The notes under the pieces are model-generated. The model did not search any database, was not told the DNA's origin, and saw nothing but the letters and a program-made list of their open reading frames with translations. A DNA stretch of 64,000 bases from CAYGZL01 sp964354345 (GTDB lineage: Bacteria > Chloroflexota > Anaerolineae > Anaerolineales > UBA4823), in NCBI GenBank assembly GCA_964354345.1, contig CAYGZL010000016.1:3324-67323 (forward strand), read 5' to 3'. Position numbers and translations under genes: made by a program. This document shows, one piece after another, positions 35,529 through 43,905 of the stretch (positions are counted from its first letter, which is position 1; every line of letters starts with the position of its first letter).

Positions 35529-36583
35529 ACAGTCACTTCCTCCAGCAAATAGGCTAACAACCACCGTGTTGTCGCTTCTAAGGCCTCTATGTGAGTACGC
35601 TCGTAGTTGTGGGAGGCATCTACGCCGGGACCGATCAAAGCGACAGCTACATCCCCGCCAGCGCGCCAGTAAGCCTCGCCATCCGAGCCATAATAGGGAT
35701 AGATATCCACTTTATACGGAATCTTATGTTGTTCAGCTAAATAGCGCAGGCGTTGACTGAAACCGTGGTGGTAAGGGCCGCCAGAGTCTTTAACACACAA
35801 TGTTGTGCTAAATTCATCAGAAGTCTGCCCGTCGCCGACCGCCGCCATATCAACGGTGAGTAACTCGGTCAGGTCACCTGGTAGGCCGGTCGCCGCGCCA
35901 TGCCCCACTTCTTCATAATTGGAGACCAGGATTGTCGTGGTTTGCATTGGCTGTAAACCAGCTTCCTGTAGGGATTTAACCGCGGCCAGGATACAGGCGA
36001 CGCAGGCTTTATCATCCAGATGCCTGGAGCGAACGAAGCCGTTGGTGATCTCAACCCGCGGATCGAAAGCCACAAAATCGCCAACTGCAATGCCCAGGGC
36101 GCGAGTTTCGTCAGCCGAGGTGGTACGAGCGTCCAGGCGCACTTCCATGGTATCATCTTCGCGTTTCAGTTCATTGACCTGGGCGCTATAGACATGCGAC
36201 GAGGCTTTGGTCAGCAACAGTGCCCCGCGCACCTTGTTACCCACCCGGGTAAAAACTGTACACCCCTCACCTTCGACCGTATTCCAGGCATAACCGCCGA
36301 TTTTGGTCAGTTTCAGGCGCCCATTAGACTTAATCTCCTTGACCATCGCACCTAAGGTATCAATGTGAGCGGTCATGGCGCGCGGGGCGTCAGTGCGCTG
36401 CCCCGGCCAGACAGCCACCAGCGCCCCTTTGCGCGTGCGAGTTAGTTGTAAGGTCGAGAAAGCCTGCAAGGCCTGTTCCGTAAAGGAAATTGCTTGCTCT
36501 GTGTAGCCAGTCGGGCTGGGGATATTCAGTAAATCCTTGAGGAAAGTAATCAGGTAGGTGGTATCAACGGGGGGAAGGGACAT
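35525..36583 (-). CDS. M42 family metallopeptidase
   Basis: A 352-residue aminopeptidase of the M42 (PepA/FrvX/CelM) family, which form large dodecameric particles with two metal ions. Metal and catalytic motifs: AHIDTLGAMV, RHLDDKACV, the catalytic glutamate in NYEEVGHGA and the bridging part VDMAAVGDG; a late histidine sits in GVDASHNYERTH. No signal peptide, so cytoplasmic. Translation is coupled with pcm downstream. Substrate preference cannot be read from sequence. Confidence 0.9.
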   Translation of the reverse strand: MSLPPVDTTYLITFLKDLLNIPSPTGYTEQAISFTEQALQAFSTLQLTRTRKGALVAVWPGQRTDAPRAMTAHIDTLGAMVKEIKSNGRLKLTKIGGYAWNTVEGEGCTVFTRVGNKVRGALLLTKASSHVYSAQVNELKREDDTMEVRLDARTTSADETRALGIAVGDFVAFDPRVEITNGFVRSRHLDDKACVACILAAVKSLQEAGLQPMQTTTILVSNYEEVGHGAATGLPGDLTELLTVDMAAVGDGQTSDEFSTTLCVKDSGGPYHHGFSQRLRYLAEQHKIPYKVDIYPYYGSDGEAYWRAGGDVAVALIGPGVDASHNYERTHIEALEATTRWLLAYLLEEVTV

Positions 36584-36646
36584 TTACTGACCTTTTGGAG
36601 AAATTTATCTTTTTCAGCGGAATATTGCGAAACAGTAGTTCCATTC

Positions 36647-37912
36647 TCAGACCGTGGCCAGCACTCCTGGGAATACTGAGGTAATAACCAGGATCGTGGC
36701 CAGGAAGATTAACAGGATAACAGTTATCCAGGCAATCAGGTTGAAAACGCGGCTATTCACATAATTGCCCATCAGACCGCGGTCATTGATCAGGCGGAGC
36801 ATTGAAATTAAGATAACCGGTAACAGCACGCCGTTCATGGTCTGGCTGGCCAGCATGGTATCGATCAGGGAGCGGATCGGCAGCAGGATAATCGCCGCCC
36901 CGATGACGATTAAAGCAGTGAAGATGCCGAAAAAGATGGGGGCTTCGTTTATATTGCGGCTCAGACTGGATTCCCAACCAAAGGCTTCACAAACTGAATA
37001 GGAAGTGGAAAGCGGTAGAATTGCTGCTGAAAAGAGCGAGGCGTTCAGCAAGCCAAGAGCAAACAGAACTTCAGCGTATTTCCCCGCCAACGGTCCCAGC
37101 GCAATCGCAGCATCTTTAGCTGACTGAATTTGAATACCTGCGCGGAAGATCGTCGCTGAGCAGGCAATCATGATGAAACACGCCACGGCAACGGCAAACA
37201 ACGAACCGATGATGACATCAATCCGTTCGTAGCCATAATCTTTGGTTTTCAGACCTTTATCAACAATCGAGGATTGCTGGTAGAACTGCATCCAAGGAGC
37301 GATCGTTGTGCCGATTATGGTCACAAAGATCGTTACATAACCGGCGTTGAAGTGAAAGCTGGGTGTGCGCACCGCCAGGCCAATATCGGACCAGATGGGT
37401 TGGGCCAGAAAGCCGGAGGCGATATAGGTCAGGTAAATGGCGCTGGCAATCAAGAATACGCGCTCGATGACTCTATAATTGGCGCGAGTAATTAAAAACC
37501 AGACAATTACCGCTGCAACGGGCACCGAGATAAATTTACTAACCCCGAAGATTTCCATACTGGCTGCCACACCGGCGAATTCGGATACCGTGTTGGCCAG
37601 GTTGACAAAGACGAGTAAGCCCAGCAGCAGCGCCGTCCAACGGACTCCCAGGGTTTCGCGGATCAGATCAGCCAGACCTTTGCCCGTGACTACACCCAGG
37701 CGGGCGCTCATCTCTTGAACGATGATCAAGGCCAATGCTACCAAAGGCATCATCCATAACAGGGTATATCCGTAATGCGCGCCCGCGACCGAATATGTGG
37801 TGATTCCGCCCGCGTCGTTATCAACATTGGCGGTGATGATGCCAGGGCCGACTACCGCCAGCAATAAGGCCAAACGGGTTCGATAGGGTTTAAGACGCGC
37901 CCAAATGTTCAC
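36647..37912 (-). CDS. Nramp-family divalent metal transporter, non-canonical metal site
   Basis: A 421-residue protein with 10-11 membrane segments from the NRAMP family. The canonical first-helix metal motif DPGN is replaced by DNDAGG (residues 31-36), and the helix-6 MPH-type motif is replaced by TIAPWMQFYQQ. GTG 37912, with GAGGTG upstream, fits better than TTG 37927. Members with altered motifs include Nramp-related Mg2+ transporters (NRMT) and others, so Mn2+/Fe2+ should not be assumed. It starts within 20 bases of the stop of the MgtE_N/CBS gene, and the two are one unit. Confidence 0.87.
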   Translation of the reverse strand: MNIWARLKPYRTRLALLLAVVGPGIITANVDNDAGGITTYSVAGAHYGYTLLWMMPLVALALIIVQEMSARLGVVTGKGLADLIRETLGVRWTALLLGLLVFVNLANTVSEFAGVAASMEIFGVSKFISVPVAAVIVWFLITRANYRVIERVFLIASAIYLTYIASGFLAQPIWSDIGLAVRTPSFHFNAGYVTIFVTIIGTTIAPWMQFYQQSSIVDKGLKTKDYGYERIDVIIGSLFAVAVACFIMIACSATIFRAGIQIQSAKDAAIALGPLAGKYAEVLFALGLLNASLFSAAILPLSTSYSVCEAFGWESSLSRNINEAPIFFGIFTALIVIGAAIILLPIRSLIDTMLASQTMNGVLLPVILISMLRLINDRGLMGNYVNSRVFNLIAWITVILLIFLATILVITSVFPGVLATV

Positions 37913-37929
37913 GTTGCACCTCGACAATA

Positions 37930-39186
37930 CTAATGGTATAAGCGCGGTAAGCGTTTCTTCCAGGCGGTGGGGATGATCTTATCCAGGGCATCATCGGCGG
38001 TGACGATGCCATGCAACCGTTTCTCACTATCAACGACCGGGAGCGCCAATAAATTGTACTTGGAGATCATCTGGGCGCAGTCTTCCTGACTGTCGAGCAG
38101 GTTGGCGCTAACTAAACGAGTTGACATAAATTCTGTTACCTTCGTCTGTGGTTGAGCTAAGACCAGCTCGCGCAGTGAGAAAACACCCACCAGGCACCCT
38201 TCTTCGTCTTGCACGTAGATATAAAAGATTGTTTCAGCTTCATTGGCGGTTTCGCGCAGGATTTTCAAAACCTCCTCAGCGGTCAGGTCAGGGCGAACTG
38301 CCTGAAATTCCGTGGTCATAATGCCGCCTGCCGAATCCTCTGGGTAGGTCAGGAGTTTACGGACATCCTGGGCATCCTCATCCTCCATCAAATCTAATAG
38401 CTCCTGGCTACGATCTTCGGGCAGTTCGGCCAGCAGGTCAGCGGCCTCATCTGGTGACATCTCTTCCAGAACATCGGCTACGCGCTCGTTGGGCATTTGT
38501 TCTACCAGGCTGGCTTGAAATTCAGGTTCGACCTCTTCGAGTGTTTCGGCTACCGTTTCAATATCCAGGGATTCAAGTAGTTTATTGCTCTCCGGGCGGC
38601 TCAGGTCGCTGAGGATTTCGGCCAGGTCAGCCGGGTGTAGCTCAGCCATCCTTGCGCCAGGTACTTTTAGGCGCATGGGTTGGTCGCTCTCCAGCAGCTC
38701 CACGTTATCCCAGGAGATCATTCCAACCGCCGCGCCCGGTTGGACATTTTGCTCCAGGCGCCTGGAAAGGTGTTTCAATCCCAGCCGGCGTAAGATACCC
38801 CGTGCGCTTACGTCTACATTTGCCACATACATATTTCCCTCAATGCGCGTGAGCTCCAGGTCATTCACGCGCACAACCCGTACGCCGTCTATATCAATAA
38901 TTTGTTTATCCAGGACATCGCGCATGAGCAGGAGATCGCTGGCCTCAGGCTGATAAGGTTGGATTTCCTTCAGGCGCTTGTTAAGGGGGATGGCGGGCGC
39001 CAGAAGCACAGCAACATCTGAATAGGGGATATAAACCAGTCCTGCCTTGGTTTTAACTTCAATGGCTACAACCTTTGGATGAGGAATACCGCCTTGTGAT
39101 GTAGCCAGCAAGTCCTTCAATGTTCCCACCCGTTCGCCGTCCAGGTCGGTTACGGATTTTCCGATTAGTTGGCTGATGTATGGCAT
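37930..39186 (-). CDS. Soluble PRC-barrel / MgtE_N / CBS protein
   Basis: A 418-residue protein without membrane segments. In order: a PRC-barrel at about 1-65, a second PRC-like part at 90-165, an MgtE N-terminal superhelical domain at about 175-280 (LHPADLAEILSDL, QMPNERVADVLEEMSPDEAADLLAELP), and two CBS motifs at about 285-410 (MTTEFQAVRPDLTAEEVL and MSTRLVSANLLDSQEDCA). In real MgtE channels these domains sense Mg2+ and gate the pore; here the pore domain is missing and an Nramp transporter gene follows directly. A regulatory partner role is an inference. Confidence 0.88.
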   Translation of the reverse strand: MPYISQLIGKSVTDLDGERVGTLKDLLATSQGGIPHPKVVAIEVKTKAGLVYIPYSDVAVLLAPAIPLNKRLKEIQPYQPEASDLLLMRDVLDKQIIDIDGVRVVRVNDLELTRIEGNMYVANVDVSARGILRRLGLKHLSRRLEQNVQPGAAVGMISWDNVELLESDQPMRLKVPGARMAELHPADLAEILSDLSRPESNKLLESLDIETVAETLEEVEPEFQASLVEQMPNERVADVLEEMSPDEAADLLAELPEDRSQELLDLMEDEDAQDVRKLLTYPEDSAGGIMTTEFQAVRPDLTAEEVLKILRETANEAETIFYIYVQDEEGCLVGVFSLRELVLAQPQTKVTEFMSTRLVSANLLDSQEDCAQMISKYNLLALPVVDSEKRLHGIVTADDALDKIIPTAWKKRLPRLYH

Positions 39187-39210
39187 AGAATCCCTCCCGC
39201 GAATTAAATT

Positions 39211-39267
39211 CCAATAATATTGGCGGTATTTTTATTTTACAGCCAACCAGGTTGGCCTATTTTTTTT
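39211..39267 (+). terminator. Terminator-like hairpin with U-run, no obvious upstream gene
   Basis: On the + strand, GCCAAC-CAG-GTTGGC (39242-39256) is followed by CTA and eight T (39260-39267). No + strand gene ends before it; it lies upstream of the - strand MgtE_N gene and before the trpS leader. It may block antisense or read-through transcription. A near-palindrome CCAATAATATTGG lies at 39211-39223. Confidence 0.4.
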
Positions 39268-39395
39268 ATTGAACAAATAACAGAACTACTGTATCGTAGT
39301 GCGTCTTCTAATGTTAGCACTGATGCGAAGGTTCGTCAATTTGACAAATATCCTTGATTGGTGAGTCGCAGACGGGTCTGGATTTCCATGCAATG

Positions 39396-39404
39396 TGGTA
39401 TAAT
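39396..39404 (+). promoter_or_regulatory. Extended -10 promoter of trpS-dtd
   Basis: TGG-TATAAT is a perfect extended -10. No good -35 is seen at 16-18 bp. The transcript would start near 39411 and contain the T-box leader. Confidence 0.7.
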
Positions 39405-39410
39405 ATTTAC

Positions 39411-39694
39411 TACAATAATTGGAAAAAGGCTGTGAGGAGAACGAGTAAGTTCTGAAACGACGGTACAGAAAGCGGGAAGAGATGAAACCCCGCCCGTACG
39501 CTGGAATTGAATGGATCTCGGAGCTGTAGGGTGAACGCAGGGGAGAGCCAGTAGCCCGCACCGGAGTTGCTGCCGTTATCTGGGCAAAGGGTATAAACAG
39601 GTTGATAGCTGGCCTGCCGTACTCATTCAGCGTGAAGCTGGCTTACTGGGCTGAAATTATTAAAAACCCCGTCGCATCACTGACGGGGTTTTTT
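39411..39694 (+). promoter_or_regulatory. Tryptophan T-box riboswitch leader
   Basis: Stem I is clear. GAGA (39437-39440) pairs with TCTC (39516-39519), then an internal loop carries the conserved AGTA (39444-39447) on one side and the specifier codon TGG plus a purine (39512-39515) on the other; AGTTC (39448-39452) pairs with GAATT (39504-39508) above it. An AG-bulge-like CAGAAAGCGGG and GATGAAACCCCGC form the apical part. GCCGTTATC (39572-39580) resembles the stem III end of actinobacterial/chloroflexal T-boxes. The leader ends in a terminator and precedes trpS, which fits a Trp sensor. The exact T-box consensus TGGNACCGCG is not found; TGGC, able to pair with a GCCA tRNA end, occurs at 39610-39613 and 39639-39642. 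Confidence 0.82.
39662..39694 (+). terminator. Regulatory terminator of the T-box leader
   Basis: A 7-bp GC stem CCCCGTC / GACGGGG, extended by A-T pairs, with an 8-base loop, followed by TTTTTT (39689-39694), sits 70 bases before the trpS start. Confidence 0.85.
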
Positions 39695-39764
39695 GTAATG
39701 AAAAGAGTCTTATGCCTTATTAAATTCAGGTCAGGCGCATTAAATAAGAAATGGAGGAAGGTCT

Positions 39765-40763
39765 ATGAATAAGATAAAGAAAGGTCGTGTCTTTTCCGGG
39801 GCGCGTCCTACAGGACGGCAACACCTGGGTAACTACCTGGGCGCCATCCAAAACTACGTGGCGCTCCAGGAGGAGTATCATTGCGTTTATTGTATTGTTG
39901 ACCTCCACGCTCTAACGACGATGGAATCAACGGAAAATCTACGTCAAAATACTTATGAAATGGTACTCGACTGGCTGGCGGCTGGCATCCGGTCGGATGA
40001 AACGATCATTTTCGTACAGTCGCATGTGCCCGAAGTCACGGAGCTCCATACCTTCTTCTCAATGGTTACGCCGTTAGGCAAGCTGACGGACTTGCCGACC
40101 TTTAAAGAGAAAGTTCGCCAACAGCCATACAATATCAATTATGGCCTGGTTGGTTATCCTGTGTTGATGGCAGCGGATATCGCCTTGTACAAAGCTGATA
40201 CCGTGCCGGTAGGCATTGATCAGGCGCCACACGTTGAATTTACTCGCGAGGTCGTGCGCACATTCAATTTCCGTTATAACACCAATGTGCTGGTGGAGCC
40301 GCAAATGAAAGAAACGCCGGTGCCGAAAGTGCTGGGCATCGATGGGCAACAGAAAATGAGCAAGAGTCTGAATAACCATATTGAGTTGGCGGCCACACCT
40401 CAGGAAACGACTGCCCGGGTGATGCAAATGGTAACCGATCCCCAACGTATCCGGCGCAGTGACCCGGGGAATCCGGATGTGTGCAATGTTTTCACGATGC
40501 ATAAGGTTTTTTCTAAACCAGACGAAGTCGCCAGTATCAATGTGGAGTGCCGGCGAGCGGGTATCGGATGTGTGCAGTGTAAACAATTATTTGCACACAA
40601 CCTGAACGAGCACTTGGAATCTTTCCGCCAACGCCGGGAGGAATTCGCCAGGGATCCCAACCTGGTGCAGGAGGTGTTACGGGATGGCCAACGCCGCGCC
40701 CAGGGAATCGCCCGCCAGACAATTAAGGAAGTTAAAGAAGCGATGGGGTTGCCTTTGTTATAG
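39765..40763 (+). CDS. trpS: Tryptophanyl-tRNA synthetase
   Basis: A 332-residue class I synthetase that charges tRNA-Trp. The HIGH-type motif is TGRQHLGNYLGA (about residues 17-28) and KMSKS is at 197-201. Tryptophan-site markers such as VGIDQAPHVEFTREV are also present. The ribosome site GGAGGAAGG is 5 bases before ATG. Expression is predicted to depend on uncharged tRNA-Trp through the leader at 39411-39694. dtd follows after six bases. Confidence 0.96.
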   Translation: MNKIKKGRVFSGARPTGRQHLGNYLGAIQNYVALQEEYHCVYCIVDLHALTTMESTENLRQNTYEMVLDWLAAGIRSDETIIFVQSHVPEVTELHTFFSMVTPLGKLTDLPTFKEKVRQQPYNINYGLVGYPVLMAADIALYKADTVPVGIDQAPHVEFTREVVRTFNFRYNTNVLVEPQMKETPVPKVLGIDGQQKMSKSLNNHIELAATPQETTARVMQMVTDPQRIRRSDPGNPDVCNVFTMHKVFSKPDEVASINVECRRAGIGCVQCKQLFAHNLNEHLESFRQRREEFARDPNLVQEVLRDGQRRAQGIARQTIKEVKEAMGLPLL

Positions 40764-40769
40764 AAAATT

Positions 40770-41225
40770 ATGCGAGTCGTTATTCAACGCGTGAGTTTTG
40801 GTCGGGTGAGTATCGCCGGTCAGCCAGTGGCTGAGATCGGTCGCGGGTTGGTTATCTTGTTCGGAGTCGGTCAGGAAGATACTGAGCCCGCAGCAGCCGA
40901 GCAACGCGCTCGCTACCTGGCTGAGAAAATCGCTAACCTGCGCATTTTTGAGGACGAGGCTGGGAAGATCAACCGCTCGTTATTGGAAGTTGGTGGGCAG
41001 GCAATCGTCGTATCGCAATTTACTCTCTACGCGGATACTCGCAAAGGTCGGCGGCCTTCCTTTACCGATGCAGCGCTCCCCGTCTTCGCCCGGCCGATTG
41101 TTGACCGCTTTGTTGAATTATTGCGTGCTCAGGGAGTGCCTACCCAGGCGGGTGAGTTCGGCGCCCACATGCTGGTAGAAATTGCCAATGATGGGCCAGT
41201 AACCATCTGGATGGAGCGCCTTTGA
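40770..41225 (+). CDS. dtd: D-aminoacyl-tRNA deacylase
   Basis: A 151-residue enzyme that removes D-amino acids (and glycine from mischarged tRNA-Ala) from tRNA. It starts MRVVIQRVSFGRV and has both active-site motifs: SQFTLYAD (about 88-95, the SQ-T motif) and the cis Gly-Pro motif in NDGPVTI (about 141-147). Being co-transcribed with trpS links it to tRNA-Trp supply; D-Trp-tRNA is a known Dtd substrate. Confidence 0.95.
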   Translation: MRVVIQRVSFGRVSIAGQPVAEIGRGLVILFGVGQEDTEPAAAEQRARYLAEKIANLRIFEDEAGKINRSLLEVGGQAIVVSQFTLYADTRKGRRPSFTDAALPVFARPIVDRFVELLRAQGVPTQAGEFGAHMLVEIANDGPVTIWMERL

Positions 41226-41232
41226 CGCATCC

Positions 41233-42000
41233 TCACCAGCCACTGCGCCACAAGACGGCATCGAGCTGGACAGCGATTGCACCAGCCGCCAGCATGGTTT
41301 CAGCCTGAGCACGGGTATAGACGCCTCCACCACCGATCACCGGCAGTCCGGTTTTTTGGATAGACCGTACCACTTCGAGGGCGAAGGGGAAAATCGCTGG
41401 CCCGTATAGGCGCCCATGCACCAGGGTTGAATCGTTAGCAGGCAGTGCCCCGCGGGGCGGACCCAGGCTGACTGCTGTCAGAGGCAGGGTCGTCTGGGCG
41501 ATCTGCGCAGCCAGGCAGACTGCTTGATCCAACGGTAAACGGATGATTACGGGCAACTCGATTTGAGCAGCCTGAACAAAGGTACTCACCAGATCGAGAT
41601 CTGCCAGGGGTGGCAGACCCAATTCAAAACCGGCAATACCGGGTATCTCTTCCAGCCGGTGCACCATTCCAGCGATGTCATCCGGCTTTTGACCGAGTAA
41701 ATGCACGATCACAGGCAGGCTGGCGCGGCTCCAATACGCTTTATATCGTCTCAATGCGGCGCGGAAGCCGGGGTTAGGATAGCCCGTATGTAGTAAGAAA
41801 CCTCCTGGAAATGGCAAGCAATGGGTTGCCTGCGCCGGTTTTCGAGGAGTTAAGCTGATCGGGTTGGTGATAAAAGCGCTTAGTTGGTTTAAGTCCACCG
41901 ATCCATGAGGGTCGGGAGCAAAGCCGAGGCTACCGGCGGCGTTCAGGTAAGGTGGCTTGAACGTCAGGTCATGCTTGGTAAATAGAGCGCCCATCACCAT
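41233..42000 (-). CDS. Dihydroorotate dehydrogenase-like protein, divergent
   Basis: About 255 residues with the TIM-barrel look of the DHOD family: KPPYLNAAGSLG (residues 15-26), an ITNPISLTPR stretch (44-53) and the C-terminal phosphate-binding VIGGGGVYTRAQAETMLAAGAIAVQ. The position where class 1 enzymes have N-x-SCPN with the catalytic Cys or Ser reads ELGLPPL (about 126-132), so the catalytic base is missing. ATG 42000 overlaps the stop of the PyrK-like gene. It may do a different flavin reaction, or have lost activity; true PyrD function is doubtful. Confidence 0.65.
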   Translation of the reverse strand: MVMGALFTKHDLTFKPPYLNAAGSLGFAPDPHGSVDLNQLSAFITNPISLTPRKPAQATHCLPFPGGFLLHTGYPNPGFRAALRRYKAYWSRASLPVIVHLLGQKPDDIAGMVHRLEEIPGIAGFELGLPPLADLDLVSTFVQAAQIELPVIIRLPLDQAVCLAAQIAQTTLPLTAVSLGPPRGALPANDSTLVHGRLYGPAIFPFALEVVRSIQKTGLPVIGGGGVYTRAQAETMLAAGAIAVQLDAVLWRSGW

Positions 42001-42686
42001 TCCAACTCGTGCAGGTCGAAAACCGGTCCATCCTGGCAAGCCATCTTCCAACCGCGCCACACAGGCACTGCGCACGCGCCGCATTCTGCACTACCGCCGC
42101 AGACTATCGAGGTAAGGACGAACGCCTGAGCCGGGCAGGTGAGGGCTTCATGACCTTTGTGCAACCCCGGAACCTGGCGTAAATGGGGCAGGTGCTGGAT
42201 GGAAAGATCCAAAACCAGAAAGTCAGCCCAGGCCAGGCCATCGGGCAGGTCTGCCAGGGGATGGATTTCAACTTCGCTGGATAACCTGGGCGGTGCATCC
42301 CCGCTGAAGAAAGCGACCTCGGTGTTTTGGGTCAGAGCCTGGTGTATGACTGGAAGGAGGCGTGAGGCCGTCTCATCCAGTGCGACAACCGCCAGGCGAC
42401 GGGACCACTCAGGCAACAGGAAGCCACGTCCATTGGGGCCTTGTAGACGCAATTCAGTCCCCGGCTCCCAGGCAGCCGGGATTCGTGGGGCAGTTCGAAA
42501 GCCGGGAGTGCGAGCTTCCATCAGATAGATTGGTGTTGCCAGGGGCGCCGCGCTGTCCGATCTATCCCAGGCTAAGAGATAACGCCCTGCTTCAGGAACA
42601 GCCTCCTGAGCACAATCGATCCAGGCCGTGCGTAAGCTGTTTTCGTTCAGTTGAATTTCGCGGATGCGACCGGTCGTCACTCGCAT
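41994..42686 (-). CDS. PyrK-like iron-sulfur flavoprotein subunit
   Basis: A 230-residue protein of the dihydroorotate dehydrogenase electron-transfer subunit type. The C-terminal 2Fe-2S cluster motif is present as Cys196-x5-Cys202-x2-Cys205-x11-Cys217 followed by QDGPVFD, as in PyrK. The N-terminal FAD-binding part is weakly conserved and the Rossmann part is short. It is translationally coupled to the DHOD-like gene. Since the partner lacks its catalytic residue, the pair could be an electron-transfer module for another substrate. Confidence 0.72.
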   Translation of the reverse strand: MRVTTGRIREIQLNENSLRTAWIDCAQEAVPEAGRYLLAWDRSDSAAPLATPIYLMEARTPGFRTAPRIPAAWEPGTELRLQGPNGRGFLLPEWSRRLAVVALDETASRLLPVIHQALTQNTEVAFFSGDAPPRLSSEVEIHPLADLPDGLAWADFLVLDLSIQHLPHLRQVPGLHKGHEALTCPAQAFVLTSIVCGGSAECGACAVPVWRGWKMACQDGPVFDLHELEW

Positions 42687-42796
42687 GGGAGCATCCTATC
42701 ATGAAACGATGACGCTGGCAATTCTCGGAAGAATCGGCAGGATGCTCATCAGGCTGCGGGATATGGTGGTTTTATTAAATACACGCCTTTTCCGTG

Positions 42797-42802
42797 TATA
42801 AT
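42797..42802 (+). promoter_or_regulatory. -10 element of the SPFH-selD-ggt unit
   Basis: A perfect TATAAT lies 45 bases before the SPFH gene; no clear -35 is visible at the right distance. Confidence 0.45.
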
Positions 42803-42847
42803 CATCCAGGTTTGCTTATCTGACAACTAAATCAGGAGAAGAAAATT

Positions 42848-43897
42848 ATGAACGTCGCCACTTTTTTGCAAGCGATCGTAAGCATTTTATGGGTAGCCGT
42901 AGTCGCATTGATTGTCCTGGCGGTGCTACGTGCCAGCCGTGGGGGAAAAGTACGCGCCTTTTCTATGTTGATCTTGATCCTGGCTGTTCTGGCAGTGGCG
43001 CTAACCAGCGTCAGCGCCGGGCTGGTATTTATCAAGCCGGAAGAGCGCGGTGTGGTTGTTTCGGCTGTCTCTCCAAAGGGTTACCGCGAGCAGGCGCTTG
43101 AGCCGGGACTGCGTTGGGTCATTCCTTTTATGGAGAATGTCATCCTCTATCCCATCTCAAAACAAACCTACACCATGTCAAAAATCACCGCTGAAGGGCA
43201 GGTGCAGGGAGATGATTCGATCACTGCACGAACACAGGATGGTCAGGAAATATTCATCGATGCCTCGGTCATTTTCGCGATCGACCCGGCAAAAGTGGTT
43301 CAAGTGAACATTACCTGGCAAAAACGTTACGAAAATGACCTGGTGCGGGCTCAGTCGCGTGGGGCCATCCGGGACGCCGTCTCGCAATTTACTGTGGAAG
43401 AGGTCGTCAGTACGAAGCGGTTCGATCTATCGCGCCAGATCTCGGATGCCCTGGGTAAAAAATTTAGTGAAAATGGGCTGATACTGAGTGACTTTGTCCT
43501 GCGCAACATCACCTTCTCACCGGAATATGCCGCTTCGGTCGAGCAAAAGCAGATCGCTGAGCAACAGGCGCAGCAGGCGCACTTAGTTGTTGAGCAGCGT
43601 ATTCAAGAGGCGCAACAAGCGCGCGAGGTGGCTACAGGCCTGGCTGATGCAGTCGTCATTCAAGCCCAAGGTCAGGCTGATGCCAGGATTCTCCAGGCAC
43701 AGGCGGAGGCCAAAGCCTTACTGCTTCTGGCCGACGCGTTGAAAGATAACAAAGACCTGCTGACCTATACCTACATCAACAAGATAGCACCGGGCGTCCA
43801 GGTTATGTTAGTGCCGAATAATACCCCGTACTTGCTGCCATTGCCAACCTTAACCCCTTCGTCGAGCACCACCCCCAGCCCGACGCCGAATCCGTAA
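42848..43897 (+). CDS. SPFH/prohibitin-like membrane protein
   Basis: A 349-residue protein with two N-terminal membrane segments (about 6-27 and 38-60), the SPFH/band 7 domain at about 62-250 (ERGVVVSAVSPKGYREQALEPGLRW is its start), an Ala/Gln/Glu-rich coiled coil (about 240-300, KQIAEQQAQQAHL) and a Pro/Thr/Ser tail. Such proteins form membrane rings or scaffolds. The ribosome site AGGAG is 8 bases before ATG. selD begins 8 bases after its stop. Confidence 0.85.
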   Translation: MNVATFLQAIVSILWVAVVALIVLAVLRASRGGKVRAFSMLILILAVLAVALTSVSAGLVFIKPEERGVVVSAVSPKGYREQALEPGLRWVIPFMENVILYPISKQTYTMSKITAEGQVQGDDSITARTQDGQEIFIDASVIFAIDPAKVVQVNITWQKRYENDLVRAQSRGAIRDAVSQFTVEEVVSTKRFDLSRQISDALGKKFSENGLILSDFVLRNITFSPEYAASVEQKQIAEQQAQQAHLVVEQRIQEAQQAREVATGLADAVVIQAQGQADARILQAQAEAKALLLLADALKDNKDLLTYTYINKIAPGVQVMLVPNNTPYLLPLPTLTPSSSTTPSPTPNP

Positions 43898-43905
43898 GGT
43901 AAACA

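Noticed and set aside
42000..42084. N-terminal extension of the PyrD-like gene
   Set aside because: This part overlaps the PyrK-like gene in another frame and the ATG 42000 pairs with its stop in a typical overlap.
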